Assembly: GCA_027345905.1 (NCBI GenBank)
Contig: DAIETC010000174.1
Coordinates: 1 to 11,171, forward strand
Direction of reading: 5' to 3'
Length of the DNA stretch: 11,171 nt
Source of the DNA: Kineosporiaceae bacterium
GTDB lineage: Bacteria > Actinomycetota > Actinomycetes > Actinomycetales > Angustibacteraceae
The translations under genes and the position numbers were made by a program. Position 1 is the first letter of the stretch, and every line of letters begins with the position of its first letter. The notes under the pieces are model-generated. The model saw nothing but the letters and a program-made list of their open reading frames with translations. It searched no databases and was not told the origin of the DNA. This document shows positions 1 to 6,437 of this stretch, piece by piece.

Positions 1-1257
1 GTCGGGCAGGTACTGCTGCTCGGCCACCCCGTGCGGCTCGTAGTGCGCGTAGCGGTACCCCTGGCCGTGACCCAGCGCACCGGCCCCGGGATAGTGCGCG
101 TCCCGCAGGTGCGCCGGCACCACCCCGGCTCGCCCCGCGCGCACGTCCGCGATGGCGGCGTCGATCCCCAGGTAGGCGGCGTTCGACTTCGGCGCGCTCG
201 CCAGATGGACCACAGCCTGGGCCAGGACGATCCGGGCCTCGGGCATCCCGATCAGCTGCACCGCCTGTGCGGCCGCCACCGCGGTCTGCAGGGCGCTCGG
301 GTCGGCCATCCCGACGTCCTCCGCGGCGGCGATCACGATGCGGCGGGCGATGAACCTGGGGTCCTCGCCCGCCTCCAGCATCCGGGCCAGATAGTGCAGG
401 GCAGCATCGACATCCGAGCCGCGCATCGACTTGATGAAGGCGCTGGCGACGTCGTAGTGCTGGTCGCCGTCCTTGTCGTAGCGCAGCACGGCGGTGTCGA
501 GCGCGGCAAGCGCATGTTGGAGCCCGACCGTCGCGACCCCTTCGGTGGCCGCCGCGCCCGCCGCCGCCTCCAGCGCCGTCAGGGCCCGGCGGGCGTCCCC
601 GCCGCTGACCCGCACGAGGTGCTCGAGTGCCTCATCGCTCAGCCGCACGTCGCCACCAAGGCCACGCGGATCGTCAACCGCCTTACGCAGCAGGCCTTCC
701 AGATCGCCGTCGGTCAGTGACCTGAGCGTCAGCACAATCGAGCGCGACAGCAGCGGCGCAATCACGGCGAACGACGGGTTCTCGGTGGTCGCCGCGACCA
801 GCACCACCCAGCGATTCTCGACACCGGGCAGCAGGGTGTCCTGCTGCGCCTTGGTGAAGCGGTGGATCTCGTCCAGGAACAGCACCGTGGTGCGCCGGTA
901 CAGGTCGCGCTCGTCGCGGGCATCGTCCATGACCTTGCGCACGTCCCGCACTCCGGCGGTGATCGCGGACAGCTCGACGAACCTGCCGCCCGTACTTCCG
1001 GACACGACGTGCGCCAGCGTCGTCTTGCCGGTCCCCGGCGGACCCCACAGCACGAGGGACGCCGGGCCGGCCGGTCCGTCGCTGCCCTCGACCAGCCGGC
1101 CCAGGGGCGACCCGGGGGCCAGCAGGTGATCTTGGCCGACGACGTCGTCCAGCGTCCGCGGCCGCATCCGCACCGCGAGCGGCGCCACCGGCCGCGCCCG
1201 TTCGCCTGCGCCGGCGGGCGGGTCACTGTCGGCCTCGGCGCTGAACAGGTCCGCCAT
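1..1257 (-). CDS. rarA: RarA/MgsA-type replication-associated recombination AAA+ ATPase (3' end cut by window)
   Basis: RarA (MgsA; Mgs1/WRNIP1 family) is a cytoplasmic ATPase related to clamp-loader subunits that acts at stalled replication forks. The minus-strand frame is open from an ATG at 1257 to the left edge, showing 419 residues; the family is about 440-450 long, so roughly 25 residues and the stop are missing. Visible motifs are the pre-Walker stretch RMRPRTLDDVVGQDHLLAPG (residues 31-50), Walker A GPPGTGKT (72-79), Walker B LFLDEIH with D129 and E130, a sensor-1 region ATTENPSF (about 156-163), the conserved LLSRS segment, and a C-terminal HYPGAGALGHG...GYRYAHYEPHG...QQYLPD typical of the family. 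The start is set by the family N-terminus; there is no clear Shine-Dalgarno site, but a TACCCT box lies 7 nt upstream, which suits a leaderless transcript. It is divergent from the MMPL gene. No oddity was seen in the catalytic motifs. Confidence 0.96.
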   Translation of the reverse strand, partial: MADLFSAEADSDPPAGAGERARPVAPLAVRMRPRTLDDVVGQDHLLAPGSPLGRLVEGSDGPAGPASLVLWGPPGTGKTTLAHVVSGSTGGRFVELSAITAGVRDVRKVMDDARDERDLYRRTTVLFLDEIHRFTKAQQDTLLPGVENRWVVLVAATTENPSFAVIAPLLSRSIVLTLRSLTDGDLEGLLRKAVDDPRGLGGDVRLSDEALEHLVRVSGGDARRALTALEAAAGAAATEGVATVGLQHALAALDTAVLRYDKDGDQHYDVASAFIKSMRGSDVDAALHYLARMLEAGEDPRFIARRIVIAAAEDVGMADPSALQTAVAAAQAVQLIGMPEARIVLAQAVVHLASAPKSNAAYLGIDAAIADVRAGRAGVVPAHLRDAHYPGAGALGHGQGYRYAHYEPHGVAEQQYLPD

Positions 1258-1264
1258 GTCGGCG

Positions 1265-1270
1265 AGGGTA
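1265..1270 (-). promoter_or_regulatory. Putative -10 box for a leaderless rarA transcript
   Basis: On the minus strand TACCCT (fits TANNNT) is followed by exactly 7 nt and then the rarA ATG, with no purine-rich ribosome site between. Leaderless mRNAs are common in actinobacteria and show this spacing. No convincing -35 hexamer was found, so this is an inference. Confidence 0.4.
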
Positions 1271-1307
1271 GTGCGCCCGCGCCGAGGCGACCTGGCAGGC
1301 TTGCCCG

Positions 1308-3542
1308 GTGATCCCACCCTCGCCCTCGCGCCTGGAGCGGACGGGGCGTTTCACGGCCCGGCACGCCCGGCCGGTCGTGGCCCTGTGGGTGCTAGGGATC
1401 GTCCTGGCCCTCGGGACGGCGCTGGGCGGGTTCGGCAACGCCTCGCTGTTCACGAAGCTGACCAACGGCGACCCCAACGTCCCCGGCGAGTCGCGCGCGG
1501 GACGTGACCTGCTGGCCACGCAGGCCACGTCCAGCACCCAGCTGTTCCTCATCCTTAGCGGCGTCAAACCGGACGCGGCCCCGGTAGCCGCACAGGTCGC
1601 GGACGCCCGCCGCACCGTGTCATCACTGCCCGGTGTGCTGCGCGTGGTGAGCCCGTACGACGTCCCCGGCGGCCCGTCGTCCAGGCTGGGACGCGCTCTG
1701 GTGTCGGCCGACGGGACGGCGGTGCTCGTCCGGGTCGACCTGCGACCCGGCCTCTCGGTCAAGCAGCAGCGCGCGACGGTGGCTCTCGCCCGCCCTGCGC
1801 TGGAGGCGACTGCCCGGAACCTGCCCGGGGCCAGGGCCCAGGTAGGTGGCACGACGCTGCTGATCAGTGAGATCACCAGCCAGGTCGAGTCCGACCTGCG
1901 CACCGGCGAAGGCGTCGCCCTGCCGATCAGCCTGGCCGTGATGGTGGTCGTGTTCGGCGGGTTTCTCGCGGCCGGCATGCCGCTCGCCGGCGCCATCGCC
2001 TCGATCGCGGGGGCACTGCTGTCGCTGTACGGCTTCGCCTCGGTCATCGAGCTCGACTCCACGGTGGTCAACGTCGTCACCGTTCTGGGGCTGGGGCTGT
2101 GCATCGACTACGGCCTGCTCGTGGTCAGCCGCTTTCGTGAGGAGCTGCGCCTGGTCGCCAAGCCGCACCGCGCGGAGGTCGAGGCGGCTGTCGGGCGCAC
2201 CGTTGCGGTGGCCGGGCGCACCGTCCTGTTCTCCGGCCTCATCGTGGCGATCAGCCTGTGCGGGTTGCTGTTCTTCCAGGCCTCGATCCTGCGGGCCATC
2301 GGTGCGGCCGGGGTGAGCGTTGTGGTCGTGGCGCTGCTGGTCGCACTCACGTTCGTTCCCGCACTCATGGCGCTGGCGGGCGTTCGCCTCGTTCGCCCGG
2401 GGTCGCCGTCCCGCATTCCGTTGCTGCGCAGAGCTCTGGCGCGCTTCGGCGATGTCCCGCCACCGGTCGGCGTCTTCTCTCGCCTGGCCCAGCGGGTGCA
2501 GCGCCGACCCTGGTGGGTCACCCTCGGCGTCCTGACACTGTTGGCGGCCGCAGCGCTACCGGCACTGTCCATGCACCTGCGCTCCTCCGGCAGCGACCTG
2601 TTGCCGCGCGGCGCCGCGCAACGCACGTTCTTCGAAGAGCTGGATGCCCGATTCCCGGCCGTCTCGGCGCCGGACATCACGATCGTCGCGCGCGCGCCGC
2701 TCACCCTCGTCTCGCAGTACGCCCGCTCGGTGGCGCTGGTTCCCGGTGTGAGCACTGTGGACCCGCCACGCCAGCAGGGCGACCTGGTCACGCTCGGCGT
2801 ACGGGTCCGCGGCGGGGATCCGGGTGGGCAGGTGGCGTCGTCCGTCGTACACGCCCTGCGCGCCGCACGGCCCTCGTTCCCGACCTGGGTGACCGGGCAG
2901 GCGGCGGGAACCATCGACTACACCGCTGGGATCTTGCGTCGGGCGCCCTTCGCGGTGGGAACCGTCGTGCTCGCGACGTTTGTGCTGCTGTTCCTCATGA
3001 CCGGCTCGGTTCTCGTGCCGATCAAGGCGCTGCTGATGAACATCGTGTCGCTCGGCGCCTGTCTTGGTGTGCTGGTGCTCGTGTTCCAGCGGGGGCATCT
3101 GGAGGGCCTGCTCGGTTTCACCTCCACCGGCGGGATCGAGTCAACCATCCCGCCACTCACGTTGGCGTTCGGATTCGGGCTGGCCATGGACTACGAGGTG
3201 TTCCTGCTGTCGCGCATCAAGGAGCAGCGCGACCTGGGCGCCAGCAATGACCGCTCGGTCGTCGAGGGCCTGCAACGTTCCGGACGCATCATCACCTCCG
3301 CGGCCCTGCTGGTCGTCATCGTGTTCTCGGGTTTCGCCGCCGGGAAACTCCTGGTGGTCAAGGAGACTGGCGTCGCCTTGGTCGTGGCGGTCGTGATCGA
3401 CGCCACCCTCGTGCGCATGTTGTTGGTGCCCGCCACCATGACCCTGCTCGGCGACTGGAACTGGTGGGCACCGGCCCCGCTACGCCGCCTGCACCAACGT
3501 TTCGCCCTGAACCACCACCTGGCCGCCACGAACCCCCCGTGA
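1308..3542 (+). CDS. MMPL-family (RND superfamily) membrane transporter
   Basis: A 744-residue inner-membrane exporter of the MMPL type, a family that uses the proton-motive force to move lipids or other hydrophobic molecules out of the cell. The substrate cannot be told from sequence. It has the two-fold RND layout: TM1 at about 22-43, an external domain at 45-200, TM2-6 at about 204-358, a cytoplasmic link at 360-398, TM7 at about 400-421, a second external domain at 422-546, and TM8-12 at about 548-714. The two halves carry equivalent Asp-Tyr pairs, D267-Y268 in GLCIDYGLLVVSRFREEL and D628-Y629 in FGLAMDYEVFLLSRIKEQ, matching the proton-relay pairs of MmpL3. The GTG start at 1308 is preceded only by a weak GGCAGG. 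It precedes a basic segment (RLERTGRFTARHARP) and TM1, as expected. There is no long C-terminal cytoplasmic tail of the MmpL3 kind. It stands alone, divergent from rarA and convergent with aspS; its TGA stop lies in an inverted repeat. Confidence 0.93.
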   Translation: MIPPSPSRLERTGRFTARHARPVVALWVLGIVLALGTALGGFGNASLFTKLTNGDPNVPGESRAGRDLLATQATSSTQLFLILSGVKPDAAPVAAQVADARRTVSSLPGVLRVVSPYDVPGGPSSRLGRALVSADGTAVLVRVDLRPGLSVKQQRATVALARPALEATARNLPGARAQVGGTTLLISEITSQVESDLRTGEGVALPISLAVMVVVFGGFLAAGMPLAGAIASIAGALLSLYGFASVIELDSTVVNVVTVLGLGLCIDYGLLVVSRFREELRLVAKPHRAEVEAAVGRTVAVAGRTVLFSGLIVAISLCGLLFFQASILRAIGAAGVSVVVVALLVALTFVPALMALAGVRLVRPGSPSRIPLLRRALARFGDVPPPVGVFSRLAQRVQRRPWWVTLGVLTLLAAAALPALSMHLRSSGSDLLPRGAAQRTFFEELDARFPAVSAPDITIVARAPLTLVSQYARSVALVPGVSTVDPPRQQGDLVTLGVRVRGGDPGGQVASSVVHALRAARPSFPTWVTGQAAGTIDYTAGILRRAPFAVGTVVLATFVLLFLMTGSVLVPIKALLMNIVSLGACLGVLVLVFQRGHLEGLLGFTSTGGIESTIPPLTLAFGFGLAMDYEVFLLSRIKEQRDLGASNDRSVVEGLQRSGRIITSAALLVVIVFSGFAAGKLLVVKETGVALVVAVVIDATLVRMLLVPATMTLLGDWNWWAPAPLRRLHQRFALNHHLAATNPP

Positions 3543-3612
3543 CCATGCGATCCCGCTGCACGCGACCGAACCTTGCATGGTCACGTCGGGATCTGCTGGG
3601 AGTGCATGGTCA
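3538..3612. repeat. Convergent-junction element: 11-bp inverted repeat plus a third copy of its core, spanning both stop codons
   Basis: CGTGACCATGC (3538-3548) is perfectly inverted at 3575-3585, and one G.T and one A-T pair lengthen the stem to 13 bp around a 22-nt loop. The word TGACCATGC occurs three times in 75 bp: plus strand at 3540-3548, and minus strand at 3575-3583 and 3604-3612. The first supplies the TGA stop of the MMPL gene and the third supplies the TGA stop of aspS. GATCCCG is also present in both orientations (3549-3555 plus, 3587-3593 minus). The position suits a bidirectional terminator, although there is no T-tract on either side. It may instead be a dispersed palindromic repeat. 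Confidence 0.7.
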
Positions 3613-5376
3613 GGAGGAGGGGGGTGGGGTGGCGTCGACGCCGGCCTCCTTGCGCTGCTCGGCGGTGATCGGTGCCGGCGCCCCGGTCAGCGGGTCGAAG
3701 CCCCCGCCGGACTTGGGGAACGCGATCACATCGCGAATCGAGTGCGTTCCGGACAGGAGCGCGCAGATCCGGTCCCAGCCCATCGCGATCCCGCCGTGCG
3801 GGGGCGCCCCGAACGCGAAGGCGTCCAGCAAGAAACCGAACTTGCGCTGCGCATCCGCTTCGGACAGGCCCATCACCGCGAACACGCGCTCCTGCACGTC
3901 ACGGCGGTGGATCCGGATGGACCCCCCGCCGATCTCGTTCCCGTTGCACACGAGGTCGTACGCGTAGGCCAGGGCCGACTCTGGGTCAGTGTCGAAGGTG
4001 TCCATGAACTCGGGCTTGGGCGAGGTGAACGCGTGGTGCACGGCGGTCCATGCACCCGAACCGACTGCGACGTCACCGCTGGCGCGTGCCGCTGCGCTCG
4101 GTTCGAACAGCGGCGCGTCCACGACCCACACGAAACGCCACGCCGACTCGTCGATCAGGCCGCCCCGACGGGCGATCTCGTTACGAGCCGCCCCTAACAG
4201 CGCCCTGGACGACGTGACCGGGCCGGCCGCGAAGAACACGCAGTCCCCCGGCGCAGCGCCCACCTGCGCCGCCAAGCCGGCGCGCTCGCCGTCCGACAGG
4301 TTCTTCGCGACCGGGCCACCGAGCTCGCCGTCCTCGCCGACGAGGACGTAGGCGAGGCCGCGCGCACCCCGTTGTCTTGCCCAGTCCTGCCAGGCATCGA
4401 GCTGCTTGCGCGGCTGGCTGGCGCCGCCAGGCATGACGACTGCGCCCGCGTACGGGGCTTGGAACACTCGAAACGGGGTTTGCGAGAAGTACTCGGTGCA
4501 CTCGACGAGCTCCAGCCCGAAACGCAGGTCGGGCTTGTCGTTGCCATACCGACGCATCGACTCCGCAAACGTGATGCGCGGGATCGGAACCTCGATCTCG
4601 TGGCCGATCAGGCGCCACAACGCGACGACGATGGCCTCACCCAGCTCGATGACGTCGTCCTGGTCGGCGAAACTCAGTTCGATGTCGAGCTGGGTGAACT
4701 CCGGCTGGCGGTCCGCGCGAAAGTCCTCGTCCCGGTAGCACCGCGCGATCTGGTAGTAGCGCTCCATGCCCGCGACCATGAGCAGCTGCTTGAACAGCTG
4801 GGGGCTTTGCGGCAAGGCATACCAGCTGCCGGGCTGCAGGCGCGCTGGTACGAGGAAGTCGCGGGCTCCCTCGGGAGTGGAGCGGGTCAGGGTGGGCGTT
4901 TCGATCTCGACGAAGTCCCTCGCGTGCAGCACTTCTCGCGCGACGCGGTTCGCCTCGCTGCGCAGGCGCAGCGCCGCGGCCGGCCCGGGACGGCGCAGGT
5001 CGAGGTAGCGGTGCTTCAGGCGCGTCTCCTCACCGACCTCGATGCGCTCGTCGATCTGGAAGGGCAGCGGCGCCGCCTCGCTGAGCACCTCGAGGTCGGT
5101 TGCGACCACCTCGATGTCCCCGGTGGGCAGGGCCGGGTTCTCGTTGCCCGGCGGTCGCACGCTCACCTCGCCACTGACCCGTAGGCAGTACTCGTCGCGC
5201 AGCCCATGGGCCACTGCCTCGTCCCGCACCACCACCTGCACGACCCCTGAGGCGTCGCGCAGGTCGAGGAACGCCACTCCCCCGTGATCTCGGCGTCGGG
5301 CCACCCAGCCGGCGAGCGTGACGGACTGGCCGGCGTGGTCGGCACGCAGGGTGCCGGCCTCGTGCGTGCGGAGCAC
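3610..5376 (-). CDS. aspS: Aspartate--tRNA ligase (probably tRNA(Asp/Asn) non-discriminating)
   Basis: A class II aminoacyl-tRNA synthetase that charges tRNA(Asp) with aspartate in the cytoplasm. The 588 residues match the usual length of bacterial-type AspRS. In order: an OB-fold anticodon-binding domain (about 1-105, with GWVARRRDHGG at 23-33), the first part of the catalytic core (QSPQLFKQLLM 190-200; motif 2 CYRDEDFRADRQPEFTQLD within 213-231), the bacterial GAD insertion (about 290-410), then HHAFTSP (447-453) and motif 3 GGIAMGWDRICALL (528-541). H31 is the residue found in non-discriminating AspRS enzymes that also make Asp-tRNA(Asn); discriminating enzymes such as that of E. coli have Leu there. 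This suggests, without proving, a GatCAB-dependent route to Asn-tRNA. The GTG start at 5376 has GAGAGGA 6 nt upstream (core GAGG) and the family N-terminus MLRTHEAGTL. It is probably a single gene with its own promoter. The stop codon lies in a repeat word shared with the MMPL stop. Confidence 0.98.
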   Translation of the reverse strand: MLRTHEAGTLRADHAGQSVTLAGWVARRRDHGGVAFLDLRDASGVVQVVVRDEAVAHGLRDEYCLRVSGEVSVRPPGNENPALPTGDIEVVATDLEVLSEAAPLPFQIDERIEVGEETRLKHRYLDLRRPGPAAALRLRSEANRVAREVLHARDFVEIETPTLTRSTPEGARDFLVPARLQPGSWYALPQSPQLFKQLLMVAGMERYYQIARCYRDEDFRADRQPEFTQLDIELSFADQDDVIELGEAIVVALWRLIGHEIEVPIPRITFAESMRRYGNDKPDLRFGLELVECTEYFSQTPFRVFQAPYAGAVVMPGGASQPRKQLDAWQDWARQRGARGLAYVLVGEDGELGGPVAKNLSDGERAGLAAQVGAAPGDCVFFAAGPVTSSRALLGAARNEIARRGGLIDESAWRFVWVVDAPLFEPSAAARASGDVAVGSGAWTAVHHAFTSPKPEFMDTFDTDPESALAYAYDLVCNGNEIGGGSIRIHRRDVQERVFAVMGLSEADAQRKFGFLLDAFAFGAPPHGGIAMGWDRICALLSGTHSIRDVIAFPKSGGGFDPLTGAPAPITAEQRKEAGVDATPPPSS

Positions 5377-5381
5377 GGGGA

Positions 5382-5388
5382 TCCTCTC
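5382..5388 (-). promoter_or_regulatory. Ribosome binding site of aspS
   Basis: GAGAGGA on the minus strand has its GAGG core 6 nt before the GTG at 5376. It supports this GTG as the start. Confidence 0.7.
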
Positions 5389-5412
5389 AGAAGGGGTACA
5401 GGACGAGGTTCG

Positions 5413-5418
5413 ATCCTA
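5413..5418 (-). promoter_or_regulatory. Putative -10 box of aspS
   Basis: TAGGAT on the minus strand fits TANNNT and lies about 37 nt upstream of the aspS start, leaving room for a short leader with its ribosome site. The -35 region is not recognisable. If this is right, the hairpin at 5458-5508 is upstream of the promoter and not part of the aspS mRNA. Confidence 0.35.
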
Positions 5419-5457
5419 CGGCGGCGCCCGGTCATGGCCGCGCGCATATTTCCCGCC

Positions 5458-5508
5458 GCCACTGGGGCACCCTGCGGCCTTGAGGTGGCCGCGGGGTGCC
5501 CCAGTGGC
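5458..5508. repeat. Long near-perfect palindrome (22-bp stem, 7-nt loop)
   Basis: The arms 5458-5479 and 5487-5508 are complementary at 21 of 22 positions; the outer parts read GCCACTGGGGCACCC and GGGTGCCCCAGTGGC. The exception, T5473 opposite G5493, is a G.U pair only in a plus-strand RNA. The loop is TTGAGGT (5480-5486). The hairpin lies about 220 nt past the hemerythrin stop and about 80 nt before the aspS start. It has no T-tract on either side. It could be an I-shaped terminator without a U-tail for the hemerythrin transcript, or a member of a dispersed palindromic repeat family. Confidence 0.85.
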
Positions 5509-5518
5509 CGGGGCGCGG

Positions 5519-5580
5519 GGCAGTAGCCGGACCCAGTAGCCGGCGGGTAGGCAGTAGCCGGACCCATTAGCCGGCCGGCA
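5519..5580. repeat. Tandem repeat, two 31-bp units
   Basis: Unit 1 (5519-5549) and unit 2 (5550-5580) abut exactly and differ at only a few positions near their ends. Each unit contains two copies of the 10-mer CAGTAGCCGG spaced 13 bp apart, so the block has four copies (5521, 5534, 5552, 5565), the last reading CATTAGCCGG. The hairpin at 5458-5508 ends 11 bp before it. The function is unknown; a small minisatellite-like array or a protein-binding array would both fit. Confidence 0.85.
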
Positions 5581-5731
5581 CGCCGACCCAGGGACACTCG
5601 GAGACGCCAGCGCCGACGTCCGACGGCACCCTTGGTCAGACCTGCCGCTCGCAGTACGCCTCACCGGTCAGGGCTGACCCCCTGTCGCATGCTCGTAGGC
5701 CGGACCAAGGCGCGCTCACCAGCCGCGTCCC

Positions 5732-6244
5732 TCACTCGTTCTCGCGGACGTACTGCGCGGGGTCCTTGTCCACCGCCGGTACGCCGGTGACGTGGGTCGC
5801 CTCGAAGGCGGCGAAGGCGACGGCCAGGTCGTGCCGGCGCTGCAGGCTCATCGAGCGGCGAAAGTCGGTGAGGCCCTCACGCTCCTCCTCAGCCATGTGG
5901 TCACCGTTGGCCTTGTTGGCCGCAGCGACCGCAGCGAACCACTCGTCGCTGCCCACTGGATGCCGGCCCACGGCAGCGACGGCGTCCCGGATCTCGTTGT
6001 GGTCTTTCACCGCGTCCTTGGTCTCGTCCGTCGCGCCCTGCTCGGCGCCGGTGTGCTCACCCAGCTTGAGCAGCTCGGGGTAGAAGACCTCCTCCTCGGC
6101 CTCGGCGTGCACCTCGAGGAAAGCCGACAGCCGGCCCCAGATCGCGCCGAGCCGGTCGGTGTCCGTGCGGTCGAGCTCCTCGAGCATCGCGAACAACCGC
6201 CGCTGCTCATGGTGGTCGTCGAGGATCAGCTGGGTGATGTCCAT
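5732..6244 (-). CDS. Hemerythrin HHE cation-binding domain protein
   Basis: A 170-residue, probably cytoplasmic protein with one hemerythrin-like four-helix bundle that would bind a di-iron centre. Family roles include oxygen or NO sensing, iron handling and oxidative-stress protection; which applies here is unknown. The candidate ligands follow the family pattern: H11/H12 (DDHHEQRRLF), H46 with E50 (VHAEAEEEVFYPELL), H82 (KDHNEIRD) and H116 with E120 (GDHMAEEEREGL). No other domain, signal peptide or membrane segment is seen. I chose the ATG at 6244 because MDITQLILDDHHEQ is a typical start of this family and GGAG lies 4 nt upstream; the frame is open further upstream, but that extension of 184 residues is arginine- and proline-rich and crosses a hairpin, so it is not coding. 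The gene sits alone between hisS and aspS, with a long palindrome on each side. Confidence 0.9.
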   Translation of the reverse strand: MDITQLILDDHHEQRRLFAMLEELDRTDTDRLGAIWGRLSAFLEVHAEAEEEVFYPELLKLGEHTGAEQGATDETKDAVKDHNEIRDAVAAVGRHPVGSDEWFAAVAAANKANGDHMAEEEREGLTDFRRSMSLQRRHDLAVAFAAFEATHVTGVPAVDKDPAQYVRENE

Positions 6245-6351
6245 GGCGCTCCGATCTCGTGGCGAAGCCGTCGCAGGGCAGGTGGACGGCGCTTGACGCT
6301 GCCAGACCAGCCTGAACGATGCGGACGCCACCTGCCAGCGCAACGGTTCCG

Positions 6352-6403
6352 TCGGATTGGGGCAACTACGCATCACCGGCGATGCGTAGTTGCCCCGATC
6401 CGG
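6352..6403 (-). terminator. Strong hairpin 34 nt past hisS, probable terminator
   Basis: The arms 6352-6374 and 6381-6403 give a 23-bp stem with a 6-nt loop (ACCGGC). The inner 16 bp, GGGGCAACTACGCATC and its complement, are perfect. The two other non-Watson-Crick positions (T6352 opposite G6403, T6358 opposite G6397) are G.U pairs in plus-strand RNA but A.C mismatches in the hisS-sense RNA. The location just after the hisS stop supports a terminator role, but no U-tract follows, so a U-less actinobacterial hairpin or a dispersed repeat are both possible. It shares the outer word TGGGGCA with the hairpin at 5458-5508. Confidence 0.7.
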
Positions 6404-6437
6404 GCCAATCGCGGCGGCGCACCTGAAGGCGGCCCCG

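Larger units (their letters stand above)
5377..5731. other. 355-bp gene-free region between the hemerythrin gene and aspS
   Basis: It holds, on its aspS side, the probable aspS ribosome site and -10 box, then a 22-bp-stem hairpin (5458-5508) and a 2 x 31-bp tandem repeat (5519-5580). The remaining part, 5581-5731, shows only short, chance-level inverted repeats. Small open frames cross the region on both strands, but they run through the repeats, lack ribosome sites and resemble no protein I know. I treat it as non-coding. Confidence 0.7.

Noticed and set aside
31..720. Open frame of 229 codons on the plus strand across rarA
   Set aside because: It lies opposite the clear rarA frame; its product is an Arg/Gly/Val-rich sequence with no family motif, as expected from the complement of GC-rich coding DNA.
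5377..5520. Riboswitch or T-box leader for aspS based on the strong upstream hairpin
   Set aside because: No T-box sequence or specifier loop is seen, actinobacterial T-boxes are known mainly on ileS, and a likely -10 box lies between the hairpin and the gene.
5519..5580. CRISPR array
   Set aside because: Only two abutting units with no unique spacers and no cas genes.
5416..5664. Small minus-strand frame containing repeated GSGYC- and RLLP-like peptides
   Set aside because: The peptide repeats simply mirror the DNA tandem repeat and hairpin; there is no ribosome site and no recognisable protein.
5666..5679. Small inverted repeat GGTCAG-GG-CTGACC
   Set aside because: Six-bp arms with a 2-nt loop; too short to call an operator or terminator without conservation data.
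5630..5710. 8-bp inverted repeat CCTTGGTC / GACCAAGG with a 65-bp interval
   Set aside because: An 8-bp match over this distance in GC-rich DNA is expected by chance, and nothing else supports it.
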